Shown piece after piece: positions 22,650 through 34,529 of a stretch of 64,000 bases of DNA. The first letter of the stretch is position 1, and every line of letters begins with the position of its first letter. The notes under the pieces were generated by a model. It saw nothing but the letters and a program-made list of their open reading frames with translations. It was not told the DNA's origin and did not search any database. This DNA is from Sequoia sempervirens. Lineage: Eukaryota; Streptophyta; Pinopsida; Cupressales; Cupressaceae. The stretch covers positions 492,770,571 through 492,834,570 of the forward strand of contig VDFB02270651.1 of NCBI GenBank assembly GCA_007258455.2, read 5' to 3'. The position numbers and the translations under genes are program-made.

Positions 22650-25600
22650 TCAGGCTTGCTCCTGAAAGCCTGTGAACAGATAGGGATAAAGTTCCCTCAT
22701 ACGTGTTGCATCCTCCCAGGTAGCCGAAGCCTCATAGCTAGGATCCCATTGGACCCTCACCTGATCAACGTCTCAACCCCTGAGATCGAGCGTCTGGTGC
22801 TGAAGAATGGCCACAGGCTCCAAAGCCAGCTGCCCGTCCTCTACCTGTAACGCATTCCAATCAAGTACATGAGATATGTCGGGATGATACAGTCTAAGTA
22901 CTGACACATGAAAAACATCATGAATACGAGACAAACTGGGTGGTAAGGCGAGTTGATACGCCACAGGACCAATTCTCTCTAAGATCTCAAATGGTCCTAC
23001 GAAACGAGGCGCAAGCTTAGAGCCTTTTCCATAACGGATTGGACTCTTTTGCGGTCGCACTCGAAGAAACACTCTATCACCAACAGCAAACTGTCGATCT
23101 ATCCTATGCGCATCAGCATATTTCTTTTGCCTATCCTAAGCTGCTATCAAATGCTCTCTAATATGGTTTACCTGTTGCTCCATATCACGAAGCATCTCAG
23201 GTCCAAGTAACACTCTATCCTCAAGTCGATCCCAACTCAGAGGAGTTCGACAAGGACGACCGTATAATGCCTGAAATGGTGGCATACCTATGGAACTCTG
23301 ATATCCATTGTTGTAAGCGAATTCTACTAAGTACAAGTACTCCTCCCAACGTGACTGTTGGTCCATTACGTACATCCTAAGCATATCCTCTAATATTTGG
23401 TTAACTCTTTCAGTTTGACCATCAGTTTGAGGATGATAGGCTGAACTAAAATTCAACTATGTACCTAAAGCACGTTGTAATGAAGTCCATAAGGCAGAAG
23501 TAAATATAGGATCTCTATCCGATATAATCCTACGAGGAATCCCATGTAATCTAATTATGTCCTCCATAAAAATCCTAGCTACGGATGAAGCGTTGTATGA
23601 TGATCGTACAGGTGAAAAGTGAGCTACTTTAGTCAAACGGTCAACAGTTACCATAATGGCATCATGTTGACGTGATGACGTAGGTAACCCTACAATAAAG
23701 TCAATGGATATAATATCCCATTTCCATTTAGGAATGAGATGTGGCTGCAATAATCCAGCAGGATGATGATGCTCAACTTTAACTCGCTGACATTCAAGGC
23801 ATCTCGAAACATAATCAACAATATCTCATTTCATACCAGGCCAGAAATACAATTGCCAAAGATCAGCATGCATTTTCTTGACTCCTAGATGAGTTGAATA
23901 CGGAGCTCGATGAGCTTCAGTCATGATTAATGTACGAAGACTCTCTACATGTGGTACATAAATATGACCTAAATGCCGTAATATACCATCCGATTCTAGG
24001 ACATAACCTTCAAATCGACCTTCTAGAGGTCTACCAGATTCAATTTCTGACTTTACTTCCTGATATATTCTATCAGTAGGAAGTGCAGCTACTATTTGAC
24101 CTCTCAAATCTACTTCAAGAGTAGTAGCAGAGATCTCATGTCGACGTTGGCTAAGAGCATCAGCCACTACATTCTCTTTGCCTTGAACATAATTTACTTC
24201 AAAATCGTACTCACACAAGAACTCCATCCACCGTCTTTGCCTTGCATTTAAGTTAAGTTGCGTAAATATGTATTGCAAACTACGGTGATCAGTATGAAGT
24301 TCGAAGTGATGACCTAAAAGAAAATGCCTCCATCGAACTAATGCATGCACTACTACAGCTAGTTCTAGGTCATGAGTAGGATAGTTTAATTCGTGATCTT
24401 TAAGTTTACGAGACTCGTAAGCAATCACACGCCCATCTTGCATCAATACTGCTCCCAAACCCTCTAAAGATGCATCCGTGCATACCACGAAATCCTTAGT
24501 AGGATCAGGAACAATGAGTATAGGCGCATTAGTTAACTTTTCTTTAAGAGTCTGAAAGGCCAACTGACACTGTTCTGTCCAAACAAACTTCTTCCCTTTC
24601 CTCTGAAGAGAAGTAATAGGATGACCGATTCTAGAAAATCCCTCTACAAAATGTCTATAATAGCCAGCTAGACCCATAAAACTATGAACTTCACCTACAT
24701 TAGTAGGCGCGGGCCAATCCACAATAGCTTGGAGCTTTGAAGGATCCACAGCAATACCTTTTCCAGATATCACATGTCCTAGGTTTTTTATTTTAGGTTG
24801 AAAGAAGTCACACTTCTTCAGGTTTGCATACAATTGGTTTTCTCTTAAACATTGCAACACCTGTCTCAAGTGTTCTTCATGTTCCTTTATGTTCCTTGAA
24901 TAGACTAAAATGTCATCGAGAAATACCAGGACAAAGCGATCGAGGTATGTACGAAATACACCATATATTAAACTCATAAATACTGAAGGTGCGTTCGTTA
25001 ACCCAAATGGTACTACTGTGAATTCGTAGTGCCCATAACGAGTTTGAAAAGTAGTTTTATGAATGTCTGCTTCAGCTATACGCAATTAATGCTAACCAGA
25101 TTTCAAATTGATTTTAGAGAACACATTAGCTCCCTTAATTTGATCAAAAAGATCATCGATTCTAGGCAAAGGATAACGATTCTTAATCGTAACCTTGTTC
25201 AATTGATGATAGTCAATGCACAGCCTAAGAGATCTGTCCTTCTTCTTTACAAAAATGGCAGGTGCTCCCCAAGGGGAAACACTAGGATGAATGAATCCCT
25301 TTTCTAACAGTTCCTCCAACTGAATACGAAGTTCCTCTAACTCCTGTGTCGTCATTCTATAAGGAGCTCTAGATATAGGTTCAGCTCCAGGAACTAGGTC
25401 AAATCTAAAGTCGATATCCCTCTTCAGTGGCATTCCAAGAATGCCATCGGGAAACACATCCGCGAATTCCCTAAGAATAGGATGATCATCTAGAGATACC
25501 TCTCAACTCTCACCCTCATCTAAATCGGTAACTGTTGTTGCAAATAGTTGACATCCCTATCGAAGACATCTCTTTAATTGCATAGCAGATATCATCCGCA

Positions 25601-27314
25601 AAGAGATAGGTCTTTGAATACCTACAATTTCCACTTTCGCACCTAAATCATTAATGCAACTAACTGTCTTAAGTCGACAGTCAATTACAGCATGATAAGA
25701 TGCTAACCAATCCATACCTAGTACTATGTCGTACGATCCTAAGGGTGTAACATATAAATCTACTGATGTAGTTAACGTACCAACTTTAAGTTCACAGTTA
25801 TGTACTAAGTTTTCTACTGCTACTTTCATCCCTGAGGAAAATTCAACTTGCCACTTACCACCTTGCTTTACCGCCACAAGACCACAACAATCAACAATGG
25901 TCAATGAAATAAAGGAGTCAGTGGCTCCAGAATCAAAAAGAATAGACACATTAATACCATGTAACTTACCTGAAGTTTCGACCACTGTATTCTAGTGATC
26001 GGCTTGGCGGTCATTAACTGCTGCATATACTGTATGTGCTCTTCCTGCATCTCCCACCGTAGGCTCTGAAGCTGCAGGTCGAAACCCATAACTAGTAGGA
26101 CCTCTCATCGAACACTTCCTAGCTATGTGTCCCTGCTGCCCACATGAATAACAACCTGTGCCTGTGTCTCTACCAAATCCTCTGCCACTCGAAGGTGCAT
26201 TGGACTGCTGAAAACTACCCCTACTGACGGTAGACTGAGCACTCTGCGCAGGCTGATCCTGCCTATTGCACCTGTTGCGCCACCAGTTGCGACCCTTTCC
26301 TGTTTGAGGACTGTTTTGTTGTTGAGGTTGAGGGTTATTGTTTTTCTGAGGTGTTCGTTGTTGTTGTTGCTGCCCACCCTTTGTGGGTGTCTGTTGGTTC
26401 TTGGAAGAACCACCTATTTGTGCCTGTCCACCCCATGGACTAAAACCTGCTGCAGGAGCACTGCCAATCTGCACTCTTGTGTGCCCCCCTAAAGCCATAA
26501 TAAGGTTCTCCTCTACAATGCGAGCCTTCTCCACCGCGACTTCCATAGTCTTTGGCTCAAAGACTCGGACACCACCACTGATATGGGTGTTTAAACCCCT
26601 GATAAAATTTTGTACTAGCATAGGCTCATCATCGCCAATACCAGCATATTGCTTGAGTTCGTAGAACCTACGTTCATATTGCTCTACAGAAAGAGCCAAC
26701 TGACGTAGATCATGGAACTCATCAGCCCTACGCTGCCTCCAATTTTTTGAAAGGAACCGAGCTCTGAACCTCTCGAGAAACATCTCCCAAGACACAGAAC
26801 CAATATTTATATGGAGCTTCTGCTCCTCAAGGCGCCACCAAGTAGAGGCGAATCCTCTCAAGTGCATAATAGCACATCTAGCACGGGTATTGCTACTGTA
26901 AGGGTGCATGGCAAAGCATCTACCCAAATCTAGTAGCCAGGTCTCAGCCTCTAACCCACCTCCTGAACCATCAAAGGTAGGAGGGCGTGCCCTCAGTAAA
27001 TCCCTCATGTGACCAGCAATAATAGAATCCTGATGTGCTATGTCCTCTACTCTCCTAGGGGATCTATCCCTCTCTCTTACAACCTCCTGCTCATCTGCCT
27101 GTCTAGGTCCAAGATGAGCTAGGTCCTCCTCTAATAGTGGACGTATCTGAGAACCCTCAACTGCTGAGTGTACGAGATTTTGTCCCTCATCTCTCTGACC
27201 CATCTGTTCTGCCTGATCACTGTGGTGAGGTCTAGGAGGGGGAGTAACCTGAGGGATTGGCCCTCAGCCTCCTCCTTGACCTCTACCACGACCTCTTCCT
27301 CCTTGCCTAGGCAT
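22650..27314 (-). pseudogene. Gypsy gag-pol polyprotein, single frame with 10 internal stops
   Basis: From the ATG at 27314 to the TGA at 22650 is 1555 codons in one frame with no frameshift. In order: a Gly/Arg-rich start; gag with one CCHC knuckle (CYSCGQQGHIARKC, near residue 388); protease with DSGATDSF; reverse transcriptase with FLDD at about 24930 kb-scale; RNase H with the TDAS motif; integrase with an HHCC finger, DFIVGLP, SDRDPIF and TDGQTERVN; and a chromodomain-like tail with W..SYEASATWE. Stops fall at about 27264, 25989, 25554, 25503, 25091, 25085, 23822, 23454, 23133 and 22770. Nine of the ten are one C-to-T change from CAG, CAA or CGA; the stop at 25091 is not. The product would make and insert cDNA copies, but this copy cannot make it. 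Confidence 0.95.
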
Positions 27315-27432
27315 GTTCCTACACATAACAATTACGAGTCTTAGATATTATTCAACCAAGGTTATCAGTTGCAACACTACGTACTAGGTCAACCTAATGG
27401 GCTCATGATTACCCAGAGCATCCAGTGTTTGT

Positions 27433-27450
27433 AACCTGGCTCTGATACCA
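27433..27450 (-). promoter_or_regulatory. Primer-binding site, initiator Met tRNA type
   Basis: The minus strand reads TGGTATCAGAGCCAGGTT three bases after the LTR end. The first 12 bases are the usual plant PBS complementary to the 3' end of tRNA-iMet. This fixes the element's direction. Confidence 0.95.
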
Positions 27451-27453
27451 ATC

Positions 27454-29523
27454 TGTAATGCCCAGTCTTAATAACCTAAGAATGTTGCAATTGTGTAATA
27501 AAGGTGTAATAATTTTTTTTTTAAAGTATTAATATTAAGTTAATTAATTGCATACATTCTTAGGTTAAGCGACGTTACACTACTTTGAGTTTTCCATAAG
27601 TGACTTAAGTATTTCGCATTGCACATTTAATTAATAACATAAAGATAAACATTGCATAATAATAGATTTCCATTCATGTTAACATAATAAAGTACAAACA
27701 TGTAATTCCATACATTGCATTTAACCACATATACAATACTCATCCATCTTGATGAGGTAGTTCAAATAATAGTTACATTTTACAAAAGATCACCTCTTAT
27801 ACAATTGAGGGATGTTTCAAATACAAGTTTACAGTATACAAAGCCGAAATAAACATAGATCCAAGTGCGAGCTCTCCATCCATGAAGCTCTTGATGCCAT
27901 GATCAAACTGGGGACCCAACGGAGTAAGGTGCACATTCCACCCAACCATGTGGTACCCGTAGGTCCACCCCCCGTGCTAGGAGATAGTAATAAGGTTACC
28001 TAGACCTAATCTACTAACCCTAGACACTAGTACAAACAATCTAATGGTTACATTGCTTCCAGATTCTTGACAATTGAATTTACTACAAATACAAGGTTAA
28101 CTGTTATTCTAGGTGGAGTGTCATCACAACGATGCAAAGGTTACCCTGGTGTTTCTTCCTAGTTTCCGGCCCCCAATCCTTGGGTTACCATGGTAACCTC
28201 TTACGAAACTCGGCCCCATTTGCATACTGTTGCAGAATCAAATGTCTTTTATAGGAACAAGACATTGATTTTCCATTCCAGGCCTTCTCATCTTATACTC
28301 AAGACTATGGAAGCTCAAGAGTCATAAGAGAGGCATAAAATCTTGTTAAAATTTTTAAATCTAACTACTGTGTTATTTAATTTTCACTGACTTACTTAAC
28401 TATTTGTAAGTTACCCTGACACCACTTTGTGTGTCGGCCCTTACAAACAGCCACTCCCCTAAACATAACATGGGTTTCTAAGTTTTCATGACTAGGGTTT
28501 ACCAAGTGCACAAATTACGACTCACAATAACATATAATCCATAACAGTATCAAACACCATGTTTAACTCTTGTACAACCCAAGTCAATTTAAGAAATACT
28601 TTTGAAACAATAATACCCCCCCCATTCTACACAATTTATTCTGGAAGACTTGAACAATTATAACTTTCCTATTTTGTCCAGAAAACACAATAAAGCAAAT
28701 CAAGGAAATTAAATATCTATAATTCGGATATACTAAATCCTCTCAAGCAAAAGACTTAAAATATTAGAATTATTCATCTACAATTTAATTCATTTTCCAT
28801 TCAATACAAAAATCAGATCTACAATTTGCCCAATTTCCCAATCACATATCATATTGAAAATTATATAACTTCAAATAACAATTTATTCTATTACAAATAT
28901 CTAAATTATTCAAAATATCTAAATCTAGATATTTAATAATGAAATTCTTTTCAACTTATCATTTAAACAAATAATATATTTTTAAATTTAATATAAATAA
29001 ATATATACATATACATATATATATATATACACATATATATACATATAATATATCAAGTATTTATAAATTTTGTCATTCATAATATATAAAAGAAAATCGA
29101 ATTAAATAACATATGTCAAATTCACATTTTACATTTATATTAAATCGAATATATTAATAACCAAATGAAATTCGCAATTTTTTTTTAACTTTGTTTTAAT
29201 TTATAACAAAACAAAGGCAGGCTCCCACGGGCCTCCCTGTGGGAGGTCGCAGCCCTGCCAGGGCTGCGCCTAGCAGCCCTAAGGCTGCTGTGCGTAGCCT
29301 TGATAGCTGCGCCCAGGCTGCGGCATATGGGGAGGGTTTCGGCCCTCCCCTAAATCCCATATATTTTTTTTAAAACAAATAAAAAAAACTATGGATTTAA
29401 ATTCCATCCGCCTTCTGGGATTTTTAATCCGAAATTTTTATAAATAAAATTCGCCAGTATGGTGATTTAATAGAAAATACCAGGCATGAAATATAAGATT
29501 TAGAAATCTACAGTATATATAAT

Positions 29524-29556
<33 letters not shown>

Positions 29557-30425
29557 CATTTTTTTTTTAACAATAAAAGAATAAAAATTACAGTTATTAT
29601 GTAAATACACTCCACAAAATTTTCTACAGTAAATCTGGAAAATTTACTGTGATTTAAACAAATAATTTTTTTTTCAGAATTTCTTATAGTAAATCTGGGA
29701 AATTAATCCATTTAACTATTTATTTATCAAAGCAATTTTTCAATCATTACTCAGCAAAATTCTTCACTAAAGTCATTTTCCAAAAATTCATTTCTTTTTC
29801 ATCATCAAAAACGAGAGAGGTACAAATTTACAAGAAAAATTTTACAGAAAGTTTTCAAGAAAATTCAAGAATTTAACAATAAAGAAAATTCTTTTCAAAA
29901 GCATACAACATAAAACACCAGGGAAATACCTGTGAATTGAGGATCTTGATTTTGGAGAGATTCTTGCCTGTAGAACACAATCTTCCAAATCTTTCTTCAA
30001 AGTACCAAATCCAATGAAAGCTTTGACAAACCTCCAAGAATCCTTTGAAGGATCTTCCAATTCCAAAATCAACCAAAATAAAACAGAGAGATAACAACTT
30101 CTAAGAAGATTTCAATTTTTATAGCAAGAGATTTTTTGCAATATTTTGATAATTTCCCCGTGAGGAAATTCAACAACCTCTGTAATTTCCCGAGATCCAC
30201 AATAACCTCTCTGTAACAAATTTTTAACAACCCAAATTAATGCAACTTGCACACTTGTCGAGAAGTTGCAAATATCTTCTCCACAACTTCTCGGCAGTTT
30301 TTTCCCTTTTAATTTTGCATGCAAATTTCAATTTTATTTAATTTAAATTTTGAAAAACCAATTTTCCTTTCACATGCATTTTATTTTTTTTTATTTTAAT
30401 TTTCTAATTTTCCATAATTTAATTA
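27454..30425 (-). repeat. Gypsy 5' LTR, truncated by the gap
   Basis: 2972 bp are present, aligning with 18863 to about 21827. The sequence stops at the N run in an AT-rich stretch. The outer part, including the TGTAGTA terminus and the promoter-side end, is missing. Confidence 0.93.
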
Positions 30426-30525
30426 NNNNNNNNNNNNNNNNNNNNNNNNNNNNNNNNNNNNNNNNNNNNNNNNNNNNNNNNNNNNNNNNNNNNNNNNNNN
30501 NNNNNNNNNNNNNNNNNNNNNNNNN
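30426..30525. other. Assembly gap, 100 N
   Basis: Exactly 100 N, the usual placeholder for a gap of unknown size. The sequence to its right does not continue the LTR and does not match the expected empty-site flank, so at least about 806 bp is missing here. Confidence 0.98.
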
Positions 30526-30784
30526 TATTGTTAAGTGTATATCAATGAATTTTGTTCATATCATGGGGTTGAGGATAGCGTTCAGTTTTCAAGGAGCCTC
30601 CCCTATGAATTTGAAGAGAGGCTTATCCTCATATGCAGTCATAAGAGACAAATTAAAATGCTAACAAGATGATTACTATGTTACCAGAAACATCCTGTTT
30701 TGCCCCTAGTAAAAGGATTGGACAGAAACAGTTTCACGAGCAAGCTTGGGTTCATGCATGGGACAAGTAAGGCATGGCCCTATT

Positions 30785-31090
30785 GGACTAATCGCCAATG
30801 TCTCCCTTCGGATTTGGGACATGGATTAACCGCCTCCTGTGGATACGCTTATCTATAGCGTTTGTATCGAGCGTTAACAGATCAATCTTTTGGCGCAACA
30901 GCAAACGTGTTCCAACAAATGGTACCAAAGCCAGGTCACCGGTGAATCCCCTCGACTAGTCGCTAGCGTCTCCCTTTGGATTCGGGACATGGACTAACCG
31001 CCTCCCATGGATCCGCTTATCTCTAGCGTTTGTATTAGGCGTTAACAAGTCGATCTTTTCACGCAACAGCAAACATGTTCCAATAGGCCC
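30785..31090. repeat. Tandem duplication, period 168 bp
   Basis: The unit at 30785-30919 recurs at 30953-31084 with moderate divergence; shared blocks include 'GGGACATGGA', 'TAACCGCCTCC', 'CGCTTATCT', 'TAGCGTTTGTAT', 'GGCGCAACAGCAAAC/CACGCAACAGCAAAC' and 'TGTTCCAA'. Between the units lies TGGTACCAAAGCCAGGT at about 30920, similar to a tRNA-Met primer-binding site. A tiny LTR pair (TRIM-like) is possible, but the TG...CA ends are not clean. Confidence 0.7.
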
Positions 31091-31679
31091 TACCATCACA
31101 AGTACCATGTGGGTACATCTAGGACATACCCATAGGGTACCCAAGGTGGCAGAGTTGTGCCCAAGCATTCCCAGTTACGCCCAATCACATCCATCACCCA
31201 ACCCACATTTTTCTAATATTTCTTTAGGTTTTTTAACTTAGAAAGTAGCACTTTGTGCCCTGAATAACCCTAAAATGTGAATATGAAACCTAAAAGTGAC
31301 AAATAACATCCATTTTCACAATTTCAAAGCACAAAAACAACAAAATATCATTCCATTTTATTATTTGAAGCTAGCTGGTTTTTTTGAAAGGGTAAGTATT
31401 ACAAAGATGTCAAACACATTTCATATGAGCTGTGGGAAGGAACTAGCTTGCACAAAGAAGAATTTCAATTAAAAGTAATATTTTGCGAATTTCTTTCATG
31501 TTTTTAATATTTTTTTCAAAAAAATAGGATTTTTACTTTTTTGGAAAAACTAAAAAGGGTGGGTTTTAGAAACATTTTAAATGTTTTTTGTTTGTTTTTT
31601 GTTTTTATTATATTTATATGTATTGTAAGGGTTACATTTTCATTTTTTATATTTTTCTTATAGTGACAATCTATTCAAA

Positions 31680-34079
31680 ATGGCTACTAGTTTAAGTTCA
31701 ATGGCCCTAGAGACTTAGGCGAGTAAACAATTCAAACATGATCAAGGATCACCTCCATGGAAATATGTTATAGTGATCAAACAATTTGCAGGAGGTGGGC
31801 CTTGTGTTTGGTGTTGTAGTCATTGTGGGGTTGAGTATAAGAGCTCATATAGTTGAGTGAAAGCTCGCCTTTGTGCTATGTCTAACCAATGAACTATAGT
31901 TTGTCAAAGGCCAAACAAGGGGTTGCAAAAAGAACAAATTATGGCATATATTAGAGAACAAGAAGAAGCAAGTGTTGTGAATGAGATAGAAAAATTTAGA
32001 TATCATCACTTAGCCAAAAGAGGATTGAGGAAGCCACCTACAACATCTCCTTCAATAGTGGCTGCCCCACATCCTTTCTTGGAAGCACCATCTACCCAAG
32101 AAGAAGTTCCCTTTATTTTTTCCCACAAAAGAGGCCCACTGGAGAAGGCATTTCAAAATGAGGCGAGGGACATTGCAAATGAACACATTGCACTTTGTAT
32201 TTATGACAATGGTCTTCCTTTCAACTTGGTGAGATCGCCATATTGGCAAGAAATGGTGACGGCAATTAATCAAACACCCTTTGGTTACACAAGTCATGGG
32301 TATGAGGAGAAGGTGCACACCACCTTGTTGGCAAAAGAAAAAAAAATTGTAGAGACAACCAATTAGAGATTCATGGGTTGAAAAAGGAGTGTCCATTGTT
32401 TCTAATAGATGGAAAGATTGTACAAACCAGCCTTCAATAAATTTCATTGCAATGTGCCCTAATGGAGCAATTCTTTTGAAGGCCATTGATTGTGAGAGGC
32501 AAGTGAAGGATGCAAACTTCATTTCCAAAATCTTCATTGAATCCATAGAGATGGTGGGTGTTGAGAACATTGTCCAAGTCATAACAAACTATGCAAGAAA
32601 TGATAGGGCAGCAGGTGCTTTGGTTGAGGAAAGGTACAAGTACATTTTTTTGGACACCATGTACTGTCCACTCCCTCAGCTTGGTGATGCAAAAGATTGG
32701 CACTTAGATAGAGTGGGTGAAAAATATATACATTGAAGGTGACGAGATTCAAATGTTTGTGATGAATCATCATATTCCACAAGGCATCTTCAAGAGTTTC
32801 TCCAATTTGGAATTATTGAAGGTAAATTTATAAAATTTAAAAATTTATTTTAAATTTAATTTATATGACATAGTTAGTTACTTAAATTTTACTTTGTTAT
32901 TAACTTATTAATTTACTTTTTACATTGCATTAGGTTGCTAAGACTCATTTTGCATCACACACAATCATTTTGAGACAACTTGTGAAGGTGCGAGAGGCAT
33001 TGAGCAGCATGGTCATTAGCAACCAAGGGAGTGTGTAAAAGCAATCAAATTCAAAATGGGCCCAACAGGTCAAATCATTGATCTTGGATGATGAGTGGTG
33101 GACTCGTGTGGACTACATCTTGAGTTTCACCAAGCCCATAATGAGTATGATTAAATTCACTAATATAGATCGGCCATGTTTGGGAGAAATATATGATGGT
33201 GTGGATTCCATGATAGAAAAAATAAGGGCCGTAATAGTAGAGGAGGAGGATGACCTCGAATAAACATTTTTGTTAAAGGTGAAAAAAGCATTATTGACCA
33301 CTGGAACAAGATGGCTATGCCCTTGCATCTCCTTGCATATTATCTCCCAAAAATTACAGCACAAAAATACTTTATTTGCCTAGGAAAACGGTGTCATATA
33401 AAGACAATGAAGTTGTTGATGAGACAGAAAAGCATTCCAAAGAATCTTCTTGGATCCAGAAGTGGTGGATAAGGTTAGGACTAAATTTGGTAGGCATGGG
33501 ATGAGATCATAGTATTTGTGCTTTTCAAGACAAGAACAAGACAAATGTTCATGCATGGTGGTATTTCCATGGGCAAAGTTATATATTCCTCCAACCTCTT
33601 GCAATCAAAATTCTATCACAAGTAAGCATTTCTAATTTTTTATATTTCACATTCTTATTTATTACCATTCTTTCTCATTTTTAAGTTGTATTGACTCTAT
33701 CCAATTTCAACAAGTTGCAAGTTCTTCCACTAAGTAGGATTGGAGTACATACTCTAATCACTTAATTAAGCACAACCAATTAGCTGCAAAAGAAGTAGAT
33801 CCTCTGGTCTACGTAAATTCCAACTTGTGCCTCCTATCACGTAAGGAAGTTGACTACAAGGAAGGGACAATGAAAAATTGGGATATAGCCCTTGAATGTG
33901 CCAACTTGGATGTATCTGTTTTAGAGCTTACCAGAGTCAATATAGATGACAACAAGGCTTCTCCACATGATGTGCATGCACCTAGTGGGAGTGGCAGTGT
34001 GGTTGCTTGTGATTCAAATGACTTTGAAGTTGAACCAAATGATGACTTTGATTTAGATGCTTTTGATGGAGAGGATTAG
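31680..34079 (+). pseudogene. hAT-superfamily transposase pseudogene
   Basis: hAT transposases cut and paste DNA through an RNase-H-like core. An in-frame start at 31680 precedes a degenerate BED-type finger ('GPCVWCCSHCG', about 31800). The transposase core follows: 'SPYWQEMVTAINQTPFGY' (about 32235), 'VSIVSNRWKDCTNQPSINF' (about 32385, the DUF659-type block), 'ILSFTKPIMSMIKFTNID' (about 33120) and, near the C-terminus, 'SNLCLLSRKEVDYKEGTM' (about 33815). Two likely introns are 32822-32933 and 33622-33685, both GT-AG and both bridging homologous blocks. Decay includes stops at 31716, 31854 and 31884, a frameshift near 32361 and further breaks at 33.3-33.8 kb, so no active product is possible. 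Confidence 0.85.
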
Positions 34080-34438
34080 GAAGATACAGTTTTTTTATTG
34101 TATTTCAACTTTTAGTTTTACTATTTTCAAGTTTTGTAATGATTTGACTCTTTGAGTTTGACTTTCAATATATTATATGATAATATCAAATTATAACACT
34201 GAATTTCAGAATTATCAATTTTTTTTCAATTCAAAATTTGAAAGAATGAAACGTAGATATATGATATTTACAAAATTACATGTTATTATTCATGAATTAT
34301 GATTTAACATATAGATATATGAATGATTAATTTTGAGATGCATTTTCAATTCTATTATTTAACTTATTTTTTGTATCAAGTATCAAATTATATATTTTAA
34401 ATTCTCTATATATATTTTTTATATTAATATATATAAAG

Positions 34439-34519
34439 CCATACCCATACCTGAGCAAAAATTTTGACATACCCATACTCAAATCCCGAACCCAAGCCCA
34501 TTCCCATACCCATACCCGG
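34439..34519. repeat. Clustered CCCATACC-type motifs beside the hAT gene
   Basis: CATACCCATACC, ACATACCCATAC, CCCATTCCCATACC and CATACCCGG occur within about 80 bp. Short repeats near the ends are typical of hAT elements, so this is a candidate right subterminal region. A similar but weaker patch with CATACCCATAGGG lies at 31119-31140. I could not define terminal inverted repeats or an 8-bp target duplication. Confidence 0.5.
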
Positions 34520-34529
34520 AAACTTAGGA

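Larger units (their letters stand above)
18863..30425 (-). mobile_element. Ty3/gypsy chromovirus-type LTR retrotransposon
   Basis: The element reads right to left: 5' LTR (27454-30425, cut by the gap), PBS, gag-protease-RT-RNase H-integrase in one frame, PPT, 3' LTR (18863-22633). LTR termini are TGTAGTA...CATTACA. The domain order with RNase H before integrase is that of Ty3/gypsy. A chromodomain-like tail after integrase and long LTRs point to a chromovirus, possibly the Tekay/Del group, though I cannot confirm the clade. The two LTRs are very similar where both are present; differences by eye are mostly transitions plus small indels in A/T runs. TACAT at 18858-18862 would be one target duplication; the other lies in or beyond the gap. 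Confidence 0.95.

Noticed and set aside
30785..31090. Cassandra-type TRIM carrying a 5S rRNA promoter
   Set aside because: No 5S internal control region (A box, IE, C box) is visible in the unit.
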